64,000 nucleotides of DNA from Planotetraspora kaengkrachanensis. GTDB lineage: Bacteria > Actinomycetota > Actinomycetes > Streptosporangiales > Streptosporangiaceae. The notes under the pieces are model-generated. The model was not told the DNA's origin. It saw nothing but the letters and a program-made list of their open reading frames with translations, and searched no databases. Location: contig NZ_BONV01000017.1 of assembly GCF_016862895.1 (NCBI RefSeq), forward strand, positions 124,001-188,000. Reading direction: 5' to 3'. Made by a program: the position numbers and the translations under genes. Positions 42,589-51,059 of this stretch are shown one piece after another. Position 1 is the first letter of the stretch. Each line of letters begins with the position of its first letter.

Positions 42589-44442
42589 ATGACTCAGCCA
42601 CGACTTCTCGGCGGACGCTATCAGCTCGACGGCGTCGTCGGGCGTGGCGGCATGGCCGAGGTGTATCGCGCCCGGGACATCCGGCTGGACCGTATTGTCG
42701 CGATCAAGACGCTCCGCTCCGACCTGGCGCGCGACCACACCTTCCAGGCGCGGTTCCGGCGGGAGGCCCAGTCGGCCGCCTCGCTGAACCATCCATCGAT
42801 CATCGCCGTGTACGACACGGGCGAGGACATGATGGAAGCGACGCCCGTGCCGTACATCGTGATGGAGTTCGTCGACGGGCGGACGCTGCGGGACCTGCTG
42901 CGCGCCGACAGGCGACTGCTGCCCGAGCGCGCGATGGAGCTGGTCGACGGCATCCTCCGGGCCCTCGACTACAGCCACAGGGGCGGCATCGTCCACCGGG
43001 ACATCAAGCCGGCGAACATCATGTTGACCCGCAACGGCGAGGTCAAGGTCATGGACTTCGGCATCGCCCGCGCGATGGCCGACTCAGCCGCGACGATGAC
43101 GCAGACCGCCCAGGTGATCGGCACCGCGCAGTATCTGTCGCCTGAGCAGGCGCGCGGTGAGCGCGTCGACGCCCGCAGCGACATCTACTCGACCGGCTGC
43201 GTGCTCTACGAACTGCTCACCGGGCAGCCGCCGTTCACCGGCGACTCCCCCGTGGCGATCGCCTACCAGCACGTCCGGGAGGACCCGATTCCGCCGTCGC
43301 GGATCGACCCGGAGATTCCCAAGTGGGCCGACGCGATCGTGCTCAAGGCGATGGCGAAGGACCCCGTCCAGCGCTACCAGAGCGCCGAGGAGATGCGGCG
43401 CGACATCCAGCGCGCGATGTCCGGCATGCCGGTCGACCCGCAGACCATGGCCATGGCCAGCAACTACAACTCGTACGGCGGGCAGGACCGCACCCGGACG
43501 ATGGCCGCGGGGCAGGGCCCCAACGGCCAGGGCACCCGGTCGATCCCGCAGTACAACTACGGGGCTGAGGAGCGGGGCGGCCGTTACGACGGGCACCGCC
43601 GGCAGGACAACGACAACAGGGCGCTCAAGACCACCCTGTGGATCGTCGTCCCGCTGCTGATCATCGGCGCGTTCGTCGGGATCGGGTGGCTCACCTTCGG
43701 CGGCGGTGGCGACGACCCCGCCGCGAAGGTCAAGGTGCCGGTGATCGCGGGCCAGACGAAGGAGGCGGCCGAGGCCGCGCTGAAGGCTGTCCCGCTCACG
43801 TTCACCTACGGGACCGCGGAGTTCAGCGACGACGTGCCCAAGGACTCGGTGATCAAGACCGACCCCGAGGCCGACACCGAGGTCGACCCGAGCTCCTCCG
43901 TCACGATCATCCTGTCCAAGGGCCAGGAGCAGATCGAGGTTCCGGATGACCTGGTCGGCAAGTCGCCGGAGGACGCCCAGGCGCAACTGGAGGAGCTCGG
44001 TCTGAAGGGCAGCGTCGTCGCCGCGGTGTCCAACACTCCGCAGGACCAGGTCTTCAGGATCAGCCCCAAGGCCGGCAGCAAGGTCGGCAAGGGCGACACG
44101 GTGCGGCTCTACGTGCCGAAGGAGATGACCGAGGTCCCGTCCGTCCTCGGACTGACCCAGCAGGACGCGAAGAACACGCTCAAGGGGGCGGGCTTCAACG
44201 TCAAGACCGTCACCGCGGAGAGCACCGTGGTGCCCGCGGGCAACGTGATCGACCAGTCGCCGCAGAGCGGCAAGCTGGCACCGGGGACCACGATCACGAT
44301 CACGGTCTCCAAGGGGGCCCCGCAGGCTCCGCCGCCGCCGCCGCCGACCACTCCGGACCCGGGCCAGACGCCGGACCCGGGGCAGACGCCGGATCCGGGC
44401 CAGACGACGCCGGACCCGGGGACCGGTGGTAACGGCCAGTAG
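42589..44442 (+). CDS. pknB: Ser/Thr protein kinase PknB with three PASTA domains
   Basis: A 617-residue transmembrane kinase. Kinase domain: GRGGMAEVYRARD, VAIKTLR (lysine), IVHRDIKPANIML, MDFGIARA, and an activation loop with the TMTQT double-threonine before GTAQYLSPEQARG. One membrane helix follows (TTLWIVVPLLIIGAFVGIGWLTF) and then three PASTA domains that bind muropeptides. The extracellular tail repeats TPDPGQ four times. The start at 42589 has AGGA upstream; a GTG at 42550 is less likely. It phosphorylates FHA proteins and cell-wall enzymes. No second PASTA kinase is present in the cluster. Confidence 0.96.
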   Translation: MTQPRLLGGRYQLDGVVGRGGMAEVYRARDIRLDRIVAIKTLRSDLARDHTFQARFRREAQSAASLNHPSIIAVYDTGEDMMEATPVPYIVMEFVDGRTLRDLLRADRRLLPERAMELVDGILRALDYSHRGGIVHRDIKPANIMLTRNGEVKVMDFGIARAMADSAATMTQTAQVIGTAQYLSPEQARGERVDARSDIYSTGCVLYELLTGQPPFTGDSPVAIAYQHVREDPIPPSRIDPEIPKWADAIVLKAMAKDPVQRYQSAEEMRRDIQRAMSGMPVDPQTMAMASNYNSYGGQDRTRTMAAGQGPNGQGTRSIPQYNYGAEERGGRYDGHRRQDNDNRALKTTLWIVVPLLIIGAFVGIGWLTFGGGGDDPAAKVKVPVIAGQTKEAAEAALKAVPLTFTYGTAEFSDDVPKDSVIKTDPEADTEVDPSSSVTIILSKGQEQIEVPDDLVGKSPEDAQAQLEELGLKGSVVAAVSNTPQDQVFRISPKAGSKVGKGDTVRLYVPKEMTEVPSVLGLTQQDAKNTLKGAGFNVKTVTAESTVVPAGNVIDQSPQSGKLAPGTTITITVSKGAPQAPPPPPPTTPDPGQTPDPGQTPDPGQTTPDPGTGGNGQ

Positions 44443-44451
44443 ATCCTCAGT

Positions 44452-44489
44452 GCGAGAGGGCCCGCCAGTTTTCTGGCGGGCCCTCTCGC
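44452..44489 (+). terminator. Strong hairpin after pknB
   Basis: A perfect 17-bp stem (44452-44468 with 44473-44489) closed by a TTTT loop, ten bases past the pknB stop. No T-tract follows, but it is the longest stem seen in the window and probably ends the fha-pst-rod-pbp-pkn operon. Confidence 0.85.
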
Positions 44490-44641
44490 CGTTCCTGGCC
44501 ACGACACGGAACGACGGTCTCAGCAAGCTCGGCGACGGAGCCGCACCGCACGACCAGGGGAACCCGCGACAGCGGATATGACGCAGCGGGGCGAGCCCGC
44601 GCAGACGACCGGGAAAACGCAGACGGCCCGGGGAAAACAGA

Positions 44642-44680
44642 GAGGGCCTCCGCCACTCGGGGGCAATGGCGGAGGCCCTC
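44642..44680 (-). terminator. Terminator of the glutamine amidotransferase gene
   Basis: GAGGGCCTCCGCC (44642-44654) pairs with GGCGGAGGCCCTC (44668-44680). On the minus strand the stem is followed by TCTCTGTTTTCC, 30 bp after the stop codon at 44711. Confidence 0.8.
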
Positions 44681-44710
44681 ATCTGTAGTTCGCCGGGCGG
44701 CGGGAAAGCG

Positions 44711-45289
44711 TTACAGGATTCCTCGAAGCCAGTTGCCGAGAAGCCGGTGGCCGTGCTCGGACACCACCGACTCCGGGTGGAACTGCACCCCTTCGAGGGG
44801 CGCGCTCCGGTGGCGCAGCCCCATGACGACGCCGTCGGGAGTGGTGGCGGTGACCTCGAGGACGTCCGGCACGGTCTCGGGCACGACCGCCAGCGAGTGA
44901 TAGCGCGTCATCGTCACCGGTGAGGGGATGTCCGCGAAGACGCCCCTGCCGTCGTGGGCGATCAGGCTCGTACGGCCGTGCATGAGTTCGGGAGCCCGGG
45001 TCACGGTGCCGCCGTACGCGACGGCGATGGCCTGGTGGCCCAGGCAGACGCCCAGAAGCGGGAGCCCGCGCTCCGCACAGTGCGACACGAGGGGCACGCT
45101 CACCCCGGCGGCCTCGGGAGTGCCCGGTCCGGGGGAGATCAGGACGCCGTCGAAGCCGTCGGCGTCCTCGACCGTGACATGATCACGCGGCCGGACGTCG
45201 CAGTCGGCGCCAAGCTCACGGAGGTACTGGACGATCGTGTGGACGAAGCTGTCGTGATTGTCCACCACGAGGACGCGGGGCGCGGTCAT
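44711..45289 (-). CDS. pabA: Glutamine amidotransferase, TrpG/PabA type
   Basis: A 192-residue class I glutamine amidotransferase. The nucleophile cysteine is in LLGVCLGHQAIA, the histidine-glutamate dyad in EGVQFHPESVV, and the opening is VLVVDNHDSFVHTIVQYLRELG. It delivers ammonia to chorismate for p-aminobenzoate or anthranilate synthesis. Its position beside the pknB cluster is conserved in actinobacteria, where it is variously named trpG or pabA; which partner it serves cannot be read from sequence. ATG at 45289, with GAGAGACGC upstream. Confidence 0.94.
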   Translation of the reverse strand: MTAPRVLVVDNHDSFVHTIVQYLRELGADCDVRPRDHVTVEDADGFDGVLISPGPGTPEAAGVSVPLVSHCAERGLPLLGVCLGHQAIAVAYGGTVTRAPELMHGRTSLIAHDGRGVFADIPSPVTMTRYHSLAVVPETVPDVLEVTATTPDGVVMGLRHRSAPLEGVQFHPESVVSEHGHRLLGNWLRGIL

Positions 45290-45513
45290 GCGTCTCTCGG
45301 GACCGAGAACTCGATGGTCACTCCGCCAGACTATGGCAATCACGGCACATCACTGTGGAACCATCCGGATCACCGCAGGTCAGGCAGGTGGTGCGCGCGG
45401 GGATCGCCGTGGAACGGCCACGCCGACTATTCTTACTCGGGACTCCGTCCGAACAGCGGTTACGCTACTGACAAAGCCCGCACAACCGCGCGGGTGCCCA
45501 CCAGGAGAACTCC

Positions 45514-45759
45514 GTGCCCAAGCCCAAGACCCGCAAGAAGGCCGTCTACACGGCGCCGCAGAAGACGCAGTCGGTCAAGGTCAGCCCGCGCTGGCTCGCG
45601 CCGGTCATGGTCGCCTCCTGGCTCATCGGCATCGTGTGGATCGCCGTGTACTACGTGGTCCCCGACATGCCTGGTCTGTCCACGCTGTCGAACTGGAACC
45701 TGCTGATCGGGTTCGGGTTCATCATCTTCGGCGTGATCCTGTCCACCAAGTGGCGGTGA
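45514..45759 (+). CDS. crgA: Cell division protein CrgA
   Basis: An 81-residue protein with a basic cytoplasmic N-terminus (PKPKTRKKAVYTAP) and two membrane helices (PVMVASWLIGIVWIAVYYVV and WNLLIGFGFIIFGVILSTKWR), ending in the conserved TKWR. CrgA interacts with FtsI, FtsZ and other divisome parts and coordinates septation in actinobacteria. GTG start preceded by CAGGAG. Divergent from pabA with 224 bp between them. Confidence 0.96.
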   Translation: MPKPKTRKKAVYTAPQKTQSVKVSPRWLAPVMVASWLIGIVWIAVYYVVPDMPGLSTLSNWNLLIGFGFIIFGVILSTKWR

Positions 45760-45868
45760 TCGAGCCCCGTCCGACGCCCCGGCCGGCACGGCCCGGAGTC
45801 CAGACCTCCGGGAGGCCGTGACGCGGCCTGCGTGGCCGTCGTCCCGGCACTTCCCGGAGTGATTCTTT

Positions 45869-45894
45869 CCACAGGCTTTATCCACAGCCTGTGG
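45869..45894. terminator. Hairpin between convergent crgA and rhomboid genes
   Basis: CCACAGGCT at 45869-45877 pairs perfectly with AGCCTGTGG at 45886-45894 across an eight-base loop. It lies 109 bp past the crgA stop and 12 bp past the rhomboid stop, so it can end both transcripts. The loop happens to contain most of a TTATCCACA sequence. Confidence 0.65.
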
Positions 45895-45905
45895 GCAGCA
45901 CGAAC

Positions 45906-46760
45906 TCAAAAACTTGACAGGACGAGCGGCGTCATCTGGGTGACCAGCAGGATGAGTACGACGAGGACGGCGGCCGCGGACCCGAACTGGACCGCGGCGC
46001 GGTTCTTCGCCGGAGCGTAGGCGAAGGCCGCGGCCACCAGCGTTCCGGTCACGAGGCCGCCCAGGTGCCCCTGCCAGCTGATGCCCGGCAACACGAACGT
46101 CATGACGATGTTGATGCCGATCAACATGAGGACGCCGCGCGCGTCGTACCCCATCCTCTTGGCGACCACGAAGAGCGCCCCGAACAGGCCGTAGATCGCG
46201 CCCGAGGCGCCGACCGCCACATTGCCGAACAGGTAGATCGCGACCGAGCCCCCGATCGCGGACAGCAGGTACAGCGTCGCGAAACGCAGGGAACCCAGCC
46301 GCCGCTCGAGTTCCGGCCCGATCACGTAGAGCGCCCACATGTTGAACGCGATGTGGATCACTCCGGAGTGCAGGAACGCCCCGGTGATCAGCCGCCACCA
46401 CTCGCCGACGTAGATGTGCAGCGCCGACACCGCGAACTCGCCCTGGAACGAGGGCACGAGGGACTGCAGCCCGAAGGCGACGACGTTCGCGATCAGCAGC
46501 GCCCAGGTGACCCGCGGCTTGGCGACATAGGCGCCGCCCATCGGGGCCTGCGCCTGCCGTACGGACTGGTTGCCCTCGCGGACGCACTCGACGCACTGGT
46601 GGCCGACGGCGGCCTCACGCATGCAGTCCGGGCAGATCGGCTTGTTGCAGCGCTGGCAGCGGACGTAGGTCTCGCGATCCGGATGCCGGTAACAGGTGGG
46701 CACGGCCTCGGCACCCGGTGGGACCGGAGGCTGCTCCGAAGGCGGGGGCTGGGAGGTCAT
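45906..46760 (-). CDS. Rhomboid-family intramembrane protease
   Basis: A 284-residue protein with an N-terminal B-box-like zinc finger (CYRHPDRETYVRCQRCNKPICPDCM, HQCVECVREG) followed by six or seven helices of a rhomboid. The catalytic serine is in the VAVGASGAIYGLFGAL motif, and the histidine in the late helix ISWQGHLGGLVTGTLVAAA. HSGVIHIAFNMWALYVIGPELE carries the conserved HxxxN part. It cleaves membrane proteins within the bilayer. Conserved neighbour of crgA and the cyclophilin gene in actinomycetes. Confidence 0.95.
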   Translation of the reverse strand: MTSQPPPSEQPPVPPGAEAVPTCYRHPDRETYVRCQRCNKPICPDCMREAAVGHQCVECVREGNQSVRQAQAPMGGAYVAKPRVTWALLIANVVAFGLQSLVPSFQGEFAVSALHIYVGEWWRLITGAFLHSGVIHIAFNMWALYVIGPELERRLGSLRFATLYLLSAIGGSVAIYLFGNVAVGASGAIYGLFGALFVVAKRMGYDARGVLMLIGINIVMTFVLPGISWQGHLGGLVTGTLVAAAFAYAPAKNRAAVQFGSAAAVLVVLILLVTQMTPLVLSSF

Positions 46761-46824
46761 GACGTCCTCTCAAGGGGCAGGTCAATCGCTCCCAGCCTAT
46801 AAGCCGCTGACGCTGGGGAGCGGT

Positions 46825-47355
46825 TCAGGAACGCTCGATCGTCACCTCTTCGATGACGACGTCCTCGACGGGCCTGTCACGGCCGTCGGTCTGGGTCTTG
46901 GCGATCGCGTCCACGACGTCGCTGCCCTCGATGACCTCACCGAAGATGGTGTGACCCTGGTTGAGGTGCGGGGTCGGCGAGACGGTGATGAAGAACTGAG
47001 ATCCGTTGGTGCCCTTGCCGAACCGCTTGCCCGCGTTGGCCATGGCCAGCAGGTACGGCCGGTTGAACTGGTTGTCGACGTGGATCTCGTCGTCGAAGCT
47101 GTAGCCCGGGCCGCCGATGCCCTGGCCCAGCGGGTCGCCGCCCTGGATCATGAAGCCGCTGATGACCCGATGGAAGATCGTGCCGTCGTACAGCTTGTCG
47201 GTCGTCTTCGCGCCCGTCTCCGGGTGGGTCCACTCGCGGCCGCCCTCGGCAAGCTCGACGAAGTTGCGGACCGTCTTGGGCGCCTGGTTCGGGAAGAGCT
47301 TGACACGGATCGTGCCGCGGTTGGTGCGCAGGTTCGCGATGAGGTTCTCAGCCAT
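46825..47355 (-). CDS. Peptidyl-prolyl isomerase, cyclophilin type
   Basis: A 176-residue cytoplasmic cyclophilin without a signal peptide. The catalytic region has FHRVISGFMIQGGDPLGQGIGGPGYSFDDE, and the later segment is LAMANAGKRFGKGTNGSQFFITVSPTPHLNQGHTIFGEVIEG. It speeds cis-trans isomerisation of proline peptide bonds. It is 64 bp upstream of the rhomboid gene on the same strand. GGGGGC-rich leader, with GGGGGCGGCC just before ATG. Confidence 0.96.
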   Translation of the reverse strand: MAENLIANLRTNRGTIRVKLFPNQAPKTVRNFVELAEGGREWTHPETGAKTTDKLYDGTIFHRVISGFMIQGGDPLGQGIGGPGYSFDDEIHVDNQFNRPYLLAMANAGKRFGKGTNGSQFFITVSPTPHLNQGHTIFGEVIEGSDVVDAIAKTQTDGRDRPVEDVVIEEVTIERS

Positions 47356-47496
47356 CGGAGGCCGCCCCCTTATGTACAGGTGTTAGTTGTCCGTTGAACA
47401 GGGTATCCACGACGGCTCCCCGACCTGCCCAGGATTGAGCCGCAATCACACGGGAAGGGGGTCGTCACAGGGCCCCGTCGACAGGGGAGGTTGATT

Positions 47497-47994
47497 GTGT
47501 CCCTGACAATGAAGAAGAGGCGCCACACCGAGGCGATGGCGCCGCAGGCGTGGCTCGGGCTGATGAAAGGGCAGGCCAGGAAGGCCGGCCGGAGAGTGAG
47601 CCCGATGGCGGAGACAGCTCGCGACATGGCCGCCCATCGCCTCGAGGACGCCAGGATCTGGGCTGCGCCCAAGCTCGACCAGGCCTCGCATTCCGTCGAG
47701 GAACAGCTCGCGCCGATGGTGAGCGCGTTCCTCGCCGAGATGTCCCGCCGGGTCGACGTGTCGCCCGCGAGACCCCGCCGCCGATGGCCGATACTCGCGC
47801 TGCTCACCGGCGCGGCGATCGGCGCCGTCGGCGCCATCATGTACCGCAACAACGCGCAGCGTTGGACGGACACCATGAAGGACAACATGCGGGAGGGCGT
47901 TTCCGACACCTCGAAGTGGACCGGAGAACAGGCCAAGGAGGCCGCCGACAAGGCGGGCAGGAAGAGCGACGACATATCCGGCAAGATCTCCTGA
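47497..47994 (+). CDS. Membrane-anchored helical protein (DUF5324-like)
   Basis: A 165-residue protein. A long amphipathic helical region (AETARDMAAHRLEDARIWAAPKLDQASHSVEEQLAPMVSAFLAEM) precedes one membrane helix (WPILALLTGAAIGAVGAIMY), then a charged tail with MKDNMREGVSDTSKWTGEQAKEAADKAG, reminiscent of YtxH/CsbD-type stress proteins. Streptomyces carries a similar gene beside its cyclophilin gene. GTG at 47497 is six bases after GGGGAGG; an upstream TTG at 47491 is less likely. Function unknown. Confidence 0.85.
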   Translation: MSLTMKKRRHTEAMAPQAWLGLMKGQARKAGRRVSPMAETARDMAAHRLEDARIWAAPKLDQASHSVEEQLAPMVSAFLAEMSRRVDVSPARPRRRWPILALLTGAAIGAVGAIMYRNNAQRWTDTMKDNMREGVSDTSKWTGEQAKEAADKAGRKSDDISGKIS

Positions 47995-48041
47995 CGTCGT
48001 CCCCGCCGGGTTCCGGCGATGTTCTCCACCGAGGTGGACGG

Positions 48042-48075
48042 GTACGGCCGGCGCCGATCGAAGCGCCGGCCGTAC
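48042..48075. terminator. Bidirectional terminator
   Basis: GTACGGCCGGCGC (48042-48054) pairs with GCGCCGGCCGTAC (48063-48075), a perfect 13-bp stem with an eight-base loop, located between two convergent genes. Confidence 0.85.
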
Positions 48076-48102
48076 TCGTATGCGGGGGTCGTCCCGCAGA
48101 GG

Positions 48103-50436
48103 TCATCCAGCCGGGTCCTCACTCCGGGCCCGCGCCTCGCCGGCGTGATCCCCTTCCCCGAGCCGGCGCCCGGGTGATCCGTCGAGCCGGCGCAGCATCT
48201 CCGGCAGCTCCCCCTCGTAGACCACGGTCAGCCTCCGGGTCGCCCTCGTGATCGCCACGTACAGGTCCTGGCCGCCCTTGGCCGACTGGCCCAGGATCGC
48301 CCCCGGATCGACGACCACGACCGCGTCGAACTCCAGGCCCTTGCACTGGACGACCGTGAGCACCGCCACCGTGGCGTCGAGCGGGTCGGCGGTCTCGGGG
48401 AACAGCGCGGCGACCTCGGCGCGGCGGGCGTCGGGGGTCACGATCGCGAGGCGGCCCTCCCCGATGCCGCGGAGCTCGGACTCCACCAGGTGGCGCAGGT
48501 CGGTCTGCGCGGCCGGCACGGCGCGCGGCGCGGCCTCGCCGTACCGTACGGACTCGGGGGGCGTCTGGCCCGGCGCGACGGCGCTCAGGACGTCCGCGGC
48601 GACGTCCATGATCTCCACGGGTGTGCGGTAGTTCACGAGCAGCCGCTCCTCCCGCCAGCGGCCCTCGACGTAACGGTCGAGCATCTCGCCCCATGAGCGG
48701 GCGCCCGCGGCCGAGCCGGTCTGCGCGACGTCCCCGACGACGGTCAGCGAGCGGGTGGGGACCCGGCGCATGACGGTCCGCCAGGTCATCTCCGACAACT
48801 CCTGCGCCTCGTCCACGATGACGTGGCCGTACGCCCAGTCGCGATCGCGGACGGCCCTGTCCGCCGTCGTGATCGTAGGACCGTCGTCGCGGTGCCGGTC
48901 GGCGACGTCCGACGCCTCCATCAGCTCACCGAGGTCGTTGATCGCCAGGACCCCGGCGGCGTACGTCTCCTCGGCCCGCCGTCTCCGCTCGGCGAGCCGC
49001 TCACGCCTCCTGGCGGGGCTGTCGTCCTCGCCGAGGAGCTCCGCGGCCTCGTCGAGCAGCGGGACGTCCCCGACCGTCCACGGCGCGTCACGCTCGCGCA
49101 GCAGGACGGAGAGCTCGGCCTCGGAGAGGTACGGCCCGGCGGCCGAGCGCAGCACGTCCTCGTCGGAGAGCAGTTCACGGATCAGGTCCTCAGGGGTGAG
49201 TTCGGGCCACAGGCCGTCGAGGGCGTCGCGCACGGCCTGGTACTGCCAGAGGTTCTTCGCCGCGTAGCGCAGGTCCTCCGCGTCGACCGGGCGGTCGAGT
49301 TGGGTGGCCTCGTCACGCGCGAGCGCGCCGAGCACCTGGCGGACGAAGGCGTCGCGTGCGAGGTTGTGCGGCCGGAGGAGGGTGCGTGCCCGGTCACGGG
49401 CGCGGACGCACGAGGCGTGGTCCATCCGGACCGTCATCTCCTCGACCACGACCTCCACGCCGTCGCGCAGCGACGTCCGCACGGGGACGGCCATCTCGAG
49501 GTCGCCGTCGGGCACGCGCTGCCGGTCGCGCACCGCCTTCTCCACCACGGCCGCCATGCGCAGACCGCCCTTGACGACGGCCGCAGGTTCGGAGTCCTCC
49601 TCGACGGCGTGCACGCCGGAATGGAGCTCTCCCACGCTGGACAGCACCACCTCGGTCTCGCCGAGCGACGGCAGGACCTGGCCGATGTACCGGGAGAACA
49701 TGGCGTTGGGGCCGATGACGAGCACACCACGCCGTTCGAGCGTGGCGCGGTGGGCGTAGAGCAGGTAGGCGGCGCGGTGCAGCGCGGCCACCGTCTTGCC
49801 CGTCCCCGGACCGCCCTGGACGACCAGGACCCCGTGGAGGCCGGAGCGGATGACTCGGTCCTGCTCGGTCTGGATGGTGGCGACGACCTCTCCCATCCGG
49901 CCGGTGCGCCCGCGCCGTAGGGAGGCCATCAGGGCGGCCTCGCCCACCAGCGTGCGGCGATCGGCCTCGCTCATCCGGTCCAGGTCGAAGACCTCGTCGT
50001 CGATGCCGGTGACCGTGCGGTCGCGCAGGTGGAGATGGCGGCGCCGTACGAGGGCGCCCGGGTCGGCCGGCGTCGCGACGTAGAACGGACGCGCGGCCGG
50101 CGCCCTCCAGTCGATCAGCTTCGACTCGTGCTCGTCGTCGCGCAGGCCGATCCTGCCGATGTACAGCGTGTCGCCGCGGTCGTCGTCTATGCGCCCGAAG
50201 CACAGGCCGCGCTCGACGGCGGACAGCTGGGAGAGGCGTCGTGCGTGCTCGTCCGCGGTCACCTCCCGCTCGACCATCGCCTGCCGGGTGCCGGACCCCC
50301 CTCGGGCGAGGACGTCGCGAAGCGCCTCCCGCGTTCGGTCCCGAACGACGTCGAGCCGTTCGTAGAGCATGGAGACGTAGGACTGTTCCCCTCGCAATGC
50401 CTCGGCGCGCGCGGTTCGAGATTGACGTCGCTCCAT
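48103..50436 (-). CDS. helD: HelD-like RNA polymerase-associated helicase
   Basis: A 777-residue UvrD-superfamily ATPase of the HelD type. An N-terminal coiled-coil arm (residues 1-65) is followed by a domain with GRIDDDRGDTLYIGRIGLRDDEHESKLIDWRAP, characteristic of HelD proteins. Walker A is VVQGGPGTGKTVAALHRAAYLLYAHR, Walker B region VIVDEAQELSEMTWR, motif III TVVGDVAQTGSAAGARSW, and motif VI LYVAITRATRRLTVVYEG. HelD removes stalled RNA polymerase from DNA and some members protect against rifamycins. The start at 50436 is downstream of AGGAGGAG, which would be inside the coding region if the frame were extended to 50511. Confidence 0.94.
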   Translation of the reverse strand: MERRQSRTARAEALRGEQSYVSMLYERLDVVRDRTREALRDVLARGGSGTRQAMVEREVTADEHARRLSQLSAVERGLCFGRIDDDRGDTLYIGRIGLRDDEHESKLIDWRAPAARPFYVATPADPGALVRRRHLHLRDRTVTGIDDEVFDLDRMSEADRRTLVGEAALMASLRRGRTGRMGEVVATIQTEQDRVIRSGLHGVLVVQGGPGTGKTVAALHRAAYLLYAHRATLERRGVLVIGPNAMFSRYIGQVLPSLGETEVVLSSVGELHSGVHAVEEDSEPAAVVKGGLRMAAVVEKAVRDRQRVPDGDLEMAVPVRTSLRDGVEVVVEEMTVRMDHASCVRARDRARTLLRPHNLARDAFVRQVLGALARDEATQLDRPVDAEDLRYAAKNLWQYQAVRDALDGLWPELTPEDLIRELLSDEDVLRSAAGPYLSEAELSVLLRERDAPWTVGDVPLLDEAAELLGEDDSPARRRERLAERRRRAEETYAAGVLAINDLGELMEASDVADRHRDDGPTITTADRAVRDRDWAYGHVIVDEAQELSEMTWRTVMRRVPTRSLTVVGDVAQTGSAAGARSWGEMLDRYVEGRWREERLLVNYRTPVEIMDVAADVLSAVAPGQTPPESVRYGEAAPRAVPAAQTDLRHLVESELRGIGEGRLAIVTPDARRAEVAALFPETADPLDATVAVLTVVQCKGLEFDAVVVVDPGAILGQSAKGGQDLYVAITRATRRLTVVYEGELPEMLRRLDGSPGRRLGEGDHAGEARARSEDPAG

Positions 50437-50455
50437 CTCTTTGATAAACTCCTCC

Positions 50456-50500
50456 TGGAATATGTGTCGACATCCTGAGAAATTTCGACAGAGTATTCCA
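50456..50500. promoter_or_regulatory. 45-bp interrupted dyad in the helD promoter/leader
   Basis: TGGAATATGTGTCGA at 50456-50470 faces TCGACAGAGTATTCCA at 50485-50500, matching in all but the central two or three positions. On the minus strand TATGCT at 50500-50505 can serve as a -10 box, placing the dyad over the transcription start and just ahead of the helD ribosome binding site. Confidence 0.65.
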
Positions 50501-50515
50501 GCATAGGCCACAGAG

Positions 50516-50551
50516 CTCCCGACGCGCGCTTCCGCACGCCGGGAGTTTTTT
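50516..50551 (+). terminator. Intrinsic terminator-like hairpin facing away from helD
   Basis: CTCCCGACG (50516-50524) and CGCCGGGAG (50537-50545) form a stem with one mismatch, followed by TTTTTT at 50546-50551 on the plus strand. No plus-strand gene precedes it. It would stop antisense transcription coming out of the helD region, or insulate the downstream small gene. Confidence 0.6.
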
Positions 50552-50833
50552 CGTTGGCGGCCGCCCGGGCCCTACCGCGTCGGCCCCCCAGGGGTTGTCT
50601 CGCCCATTTGACTCTCGGTACTGCAATTCAAACGCAGAGTGAGAATGCGATAACCAAGAGATATCGGTCACAACCAGCGAAATTCCGGGCGTCCTAGTCC
50701 GGGACTGACCAGCCATTACGGCGGCGGCCCGCTCTATCGACGATCACCGTCGAGACTCGATATCGGAAATCTGCGCCTTTATCTGGTGAACCCCTGTGAC
50801 TATCGATGCGTCTTTTGTGTCAAGGAGGCCCGG

Positions 50834-50941
50834 ATGGACGTCCTCGACGGGCTGGTGGACCAGGAGCTCCGCTTGGAGCTGATCCTCGTCCAGGCCCTGC
50901 ACGAAGAGGCGGAACGGCTGGCCGCCCCAACCGTCCGCTGA
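50834..50941 (+). CDS. Probable small protein, 35 aa
   Basis: ATG at 50834 follows a near-ideal AAGGAGG at 50822-50828 by five bases. The product is acidic and fully helical by composition, with a heptad-like run of leucines (LDGLVDQELRLELILVQALH) and no cysteine. A 13-bp terminator hairpin begins 11 bp past its stop codon, giving a complete transcription unit. The 282 bp before it show no clear promoter. No family recognised; it could be a regulatory or dimerising peptide. Confidence 0.6.
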   Translation: MDVLDGLVDQELRLELILVQALHEEAERLAAPTVR

Positions 50942-50952
50942 ACCCCTCGAGG

Positions 50953-50983
50953 CCCGCCGCCTTCCCCCACGGAAGGCGGCGGG
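50953..50983 (+). terminator. Terminator of the 35-aa gene
   Basis: CCCGCCGCCTTCC (50953-50965) pairs perfectly with GGAAGGCGGCGGG (50971-50983) around a five-base loop. Confidence 0.85.
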
Positions 50984-51020
50984 CGTTGACCGGAGCCTGC
51001 CCCGATCGGGCCGCACGGCC

Positions 51021-51059
51021 GGGTCACATTTCGGGGTCACATTTCGGGGTCACATGTCG
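51021..51059. repeat. Three tandem 13-bp repeats at the 3' end of a dehydrogenase gene
   Basis: GGGTCACATTTCG at 51021-51033 is repeated at 51034-51046 and, with one change (GGGTCACATGTCG), at 51047-51059. The last copy contains the dehydrogenase stop codon, so slippage here changes only what follows the gene. Confidence 0.8.

Noticed and set aside
45878-45886. DnaA box TTATCCACA near the cell-wall cluster
   Set aside because: A single copy that overlaps the loop of a perfect hairpin between two convergent genes; dnaA and dnaN are not present, so an origin is not supported.
50516-50551. A plus-strand gene ending at this terminator
   Set aside because: No plausible plus-strand gene exists between 47994 and the hairpin; the frames there are shadows of helD.
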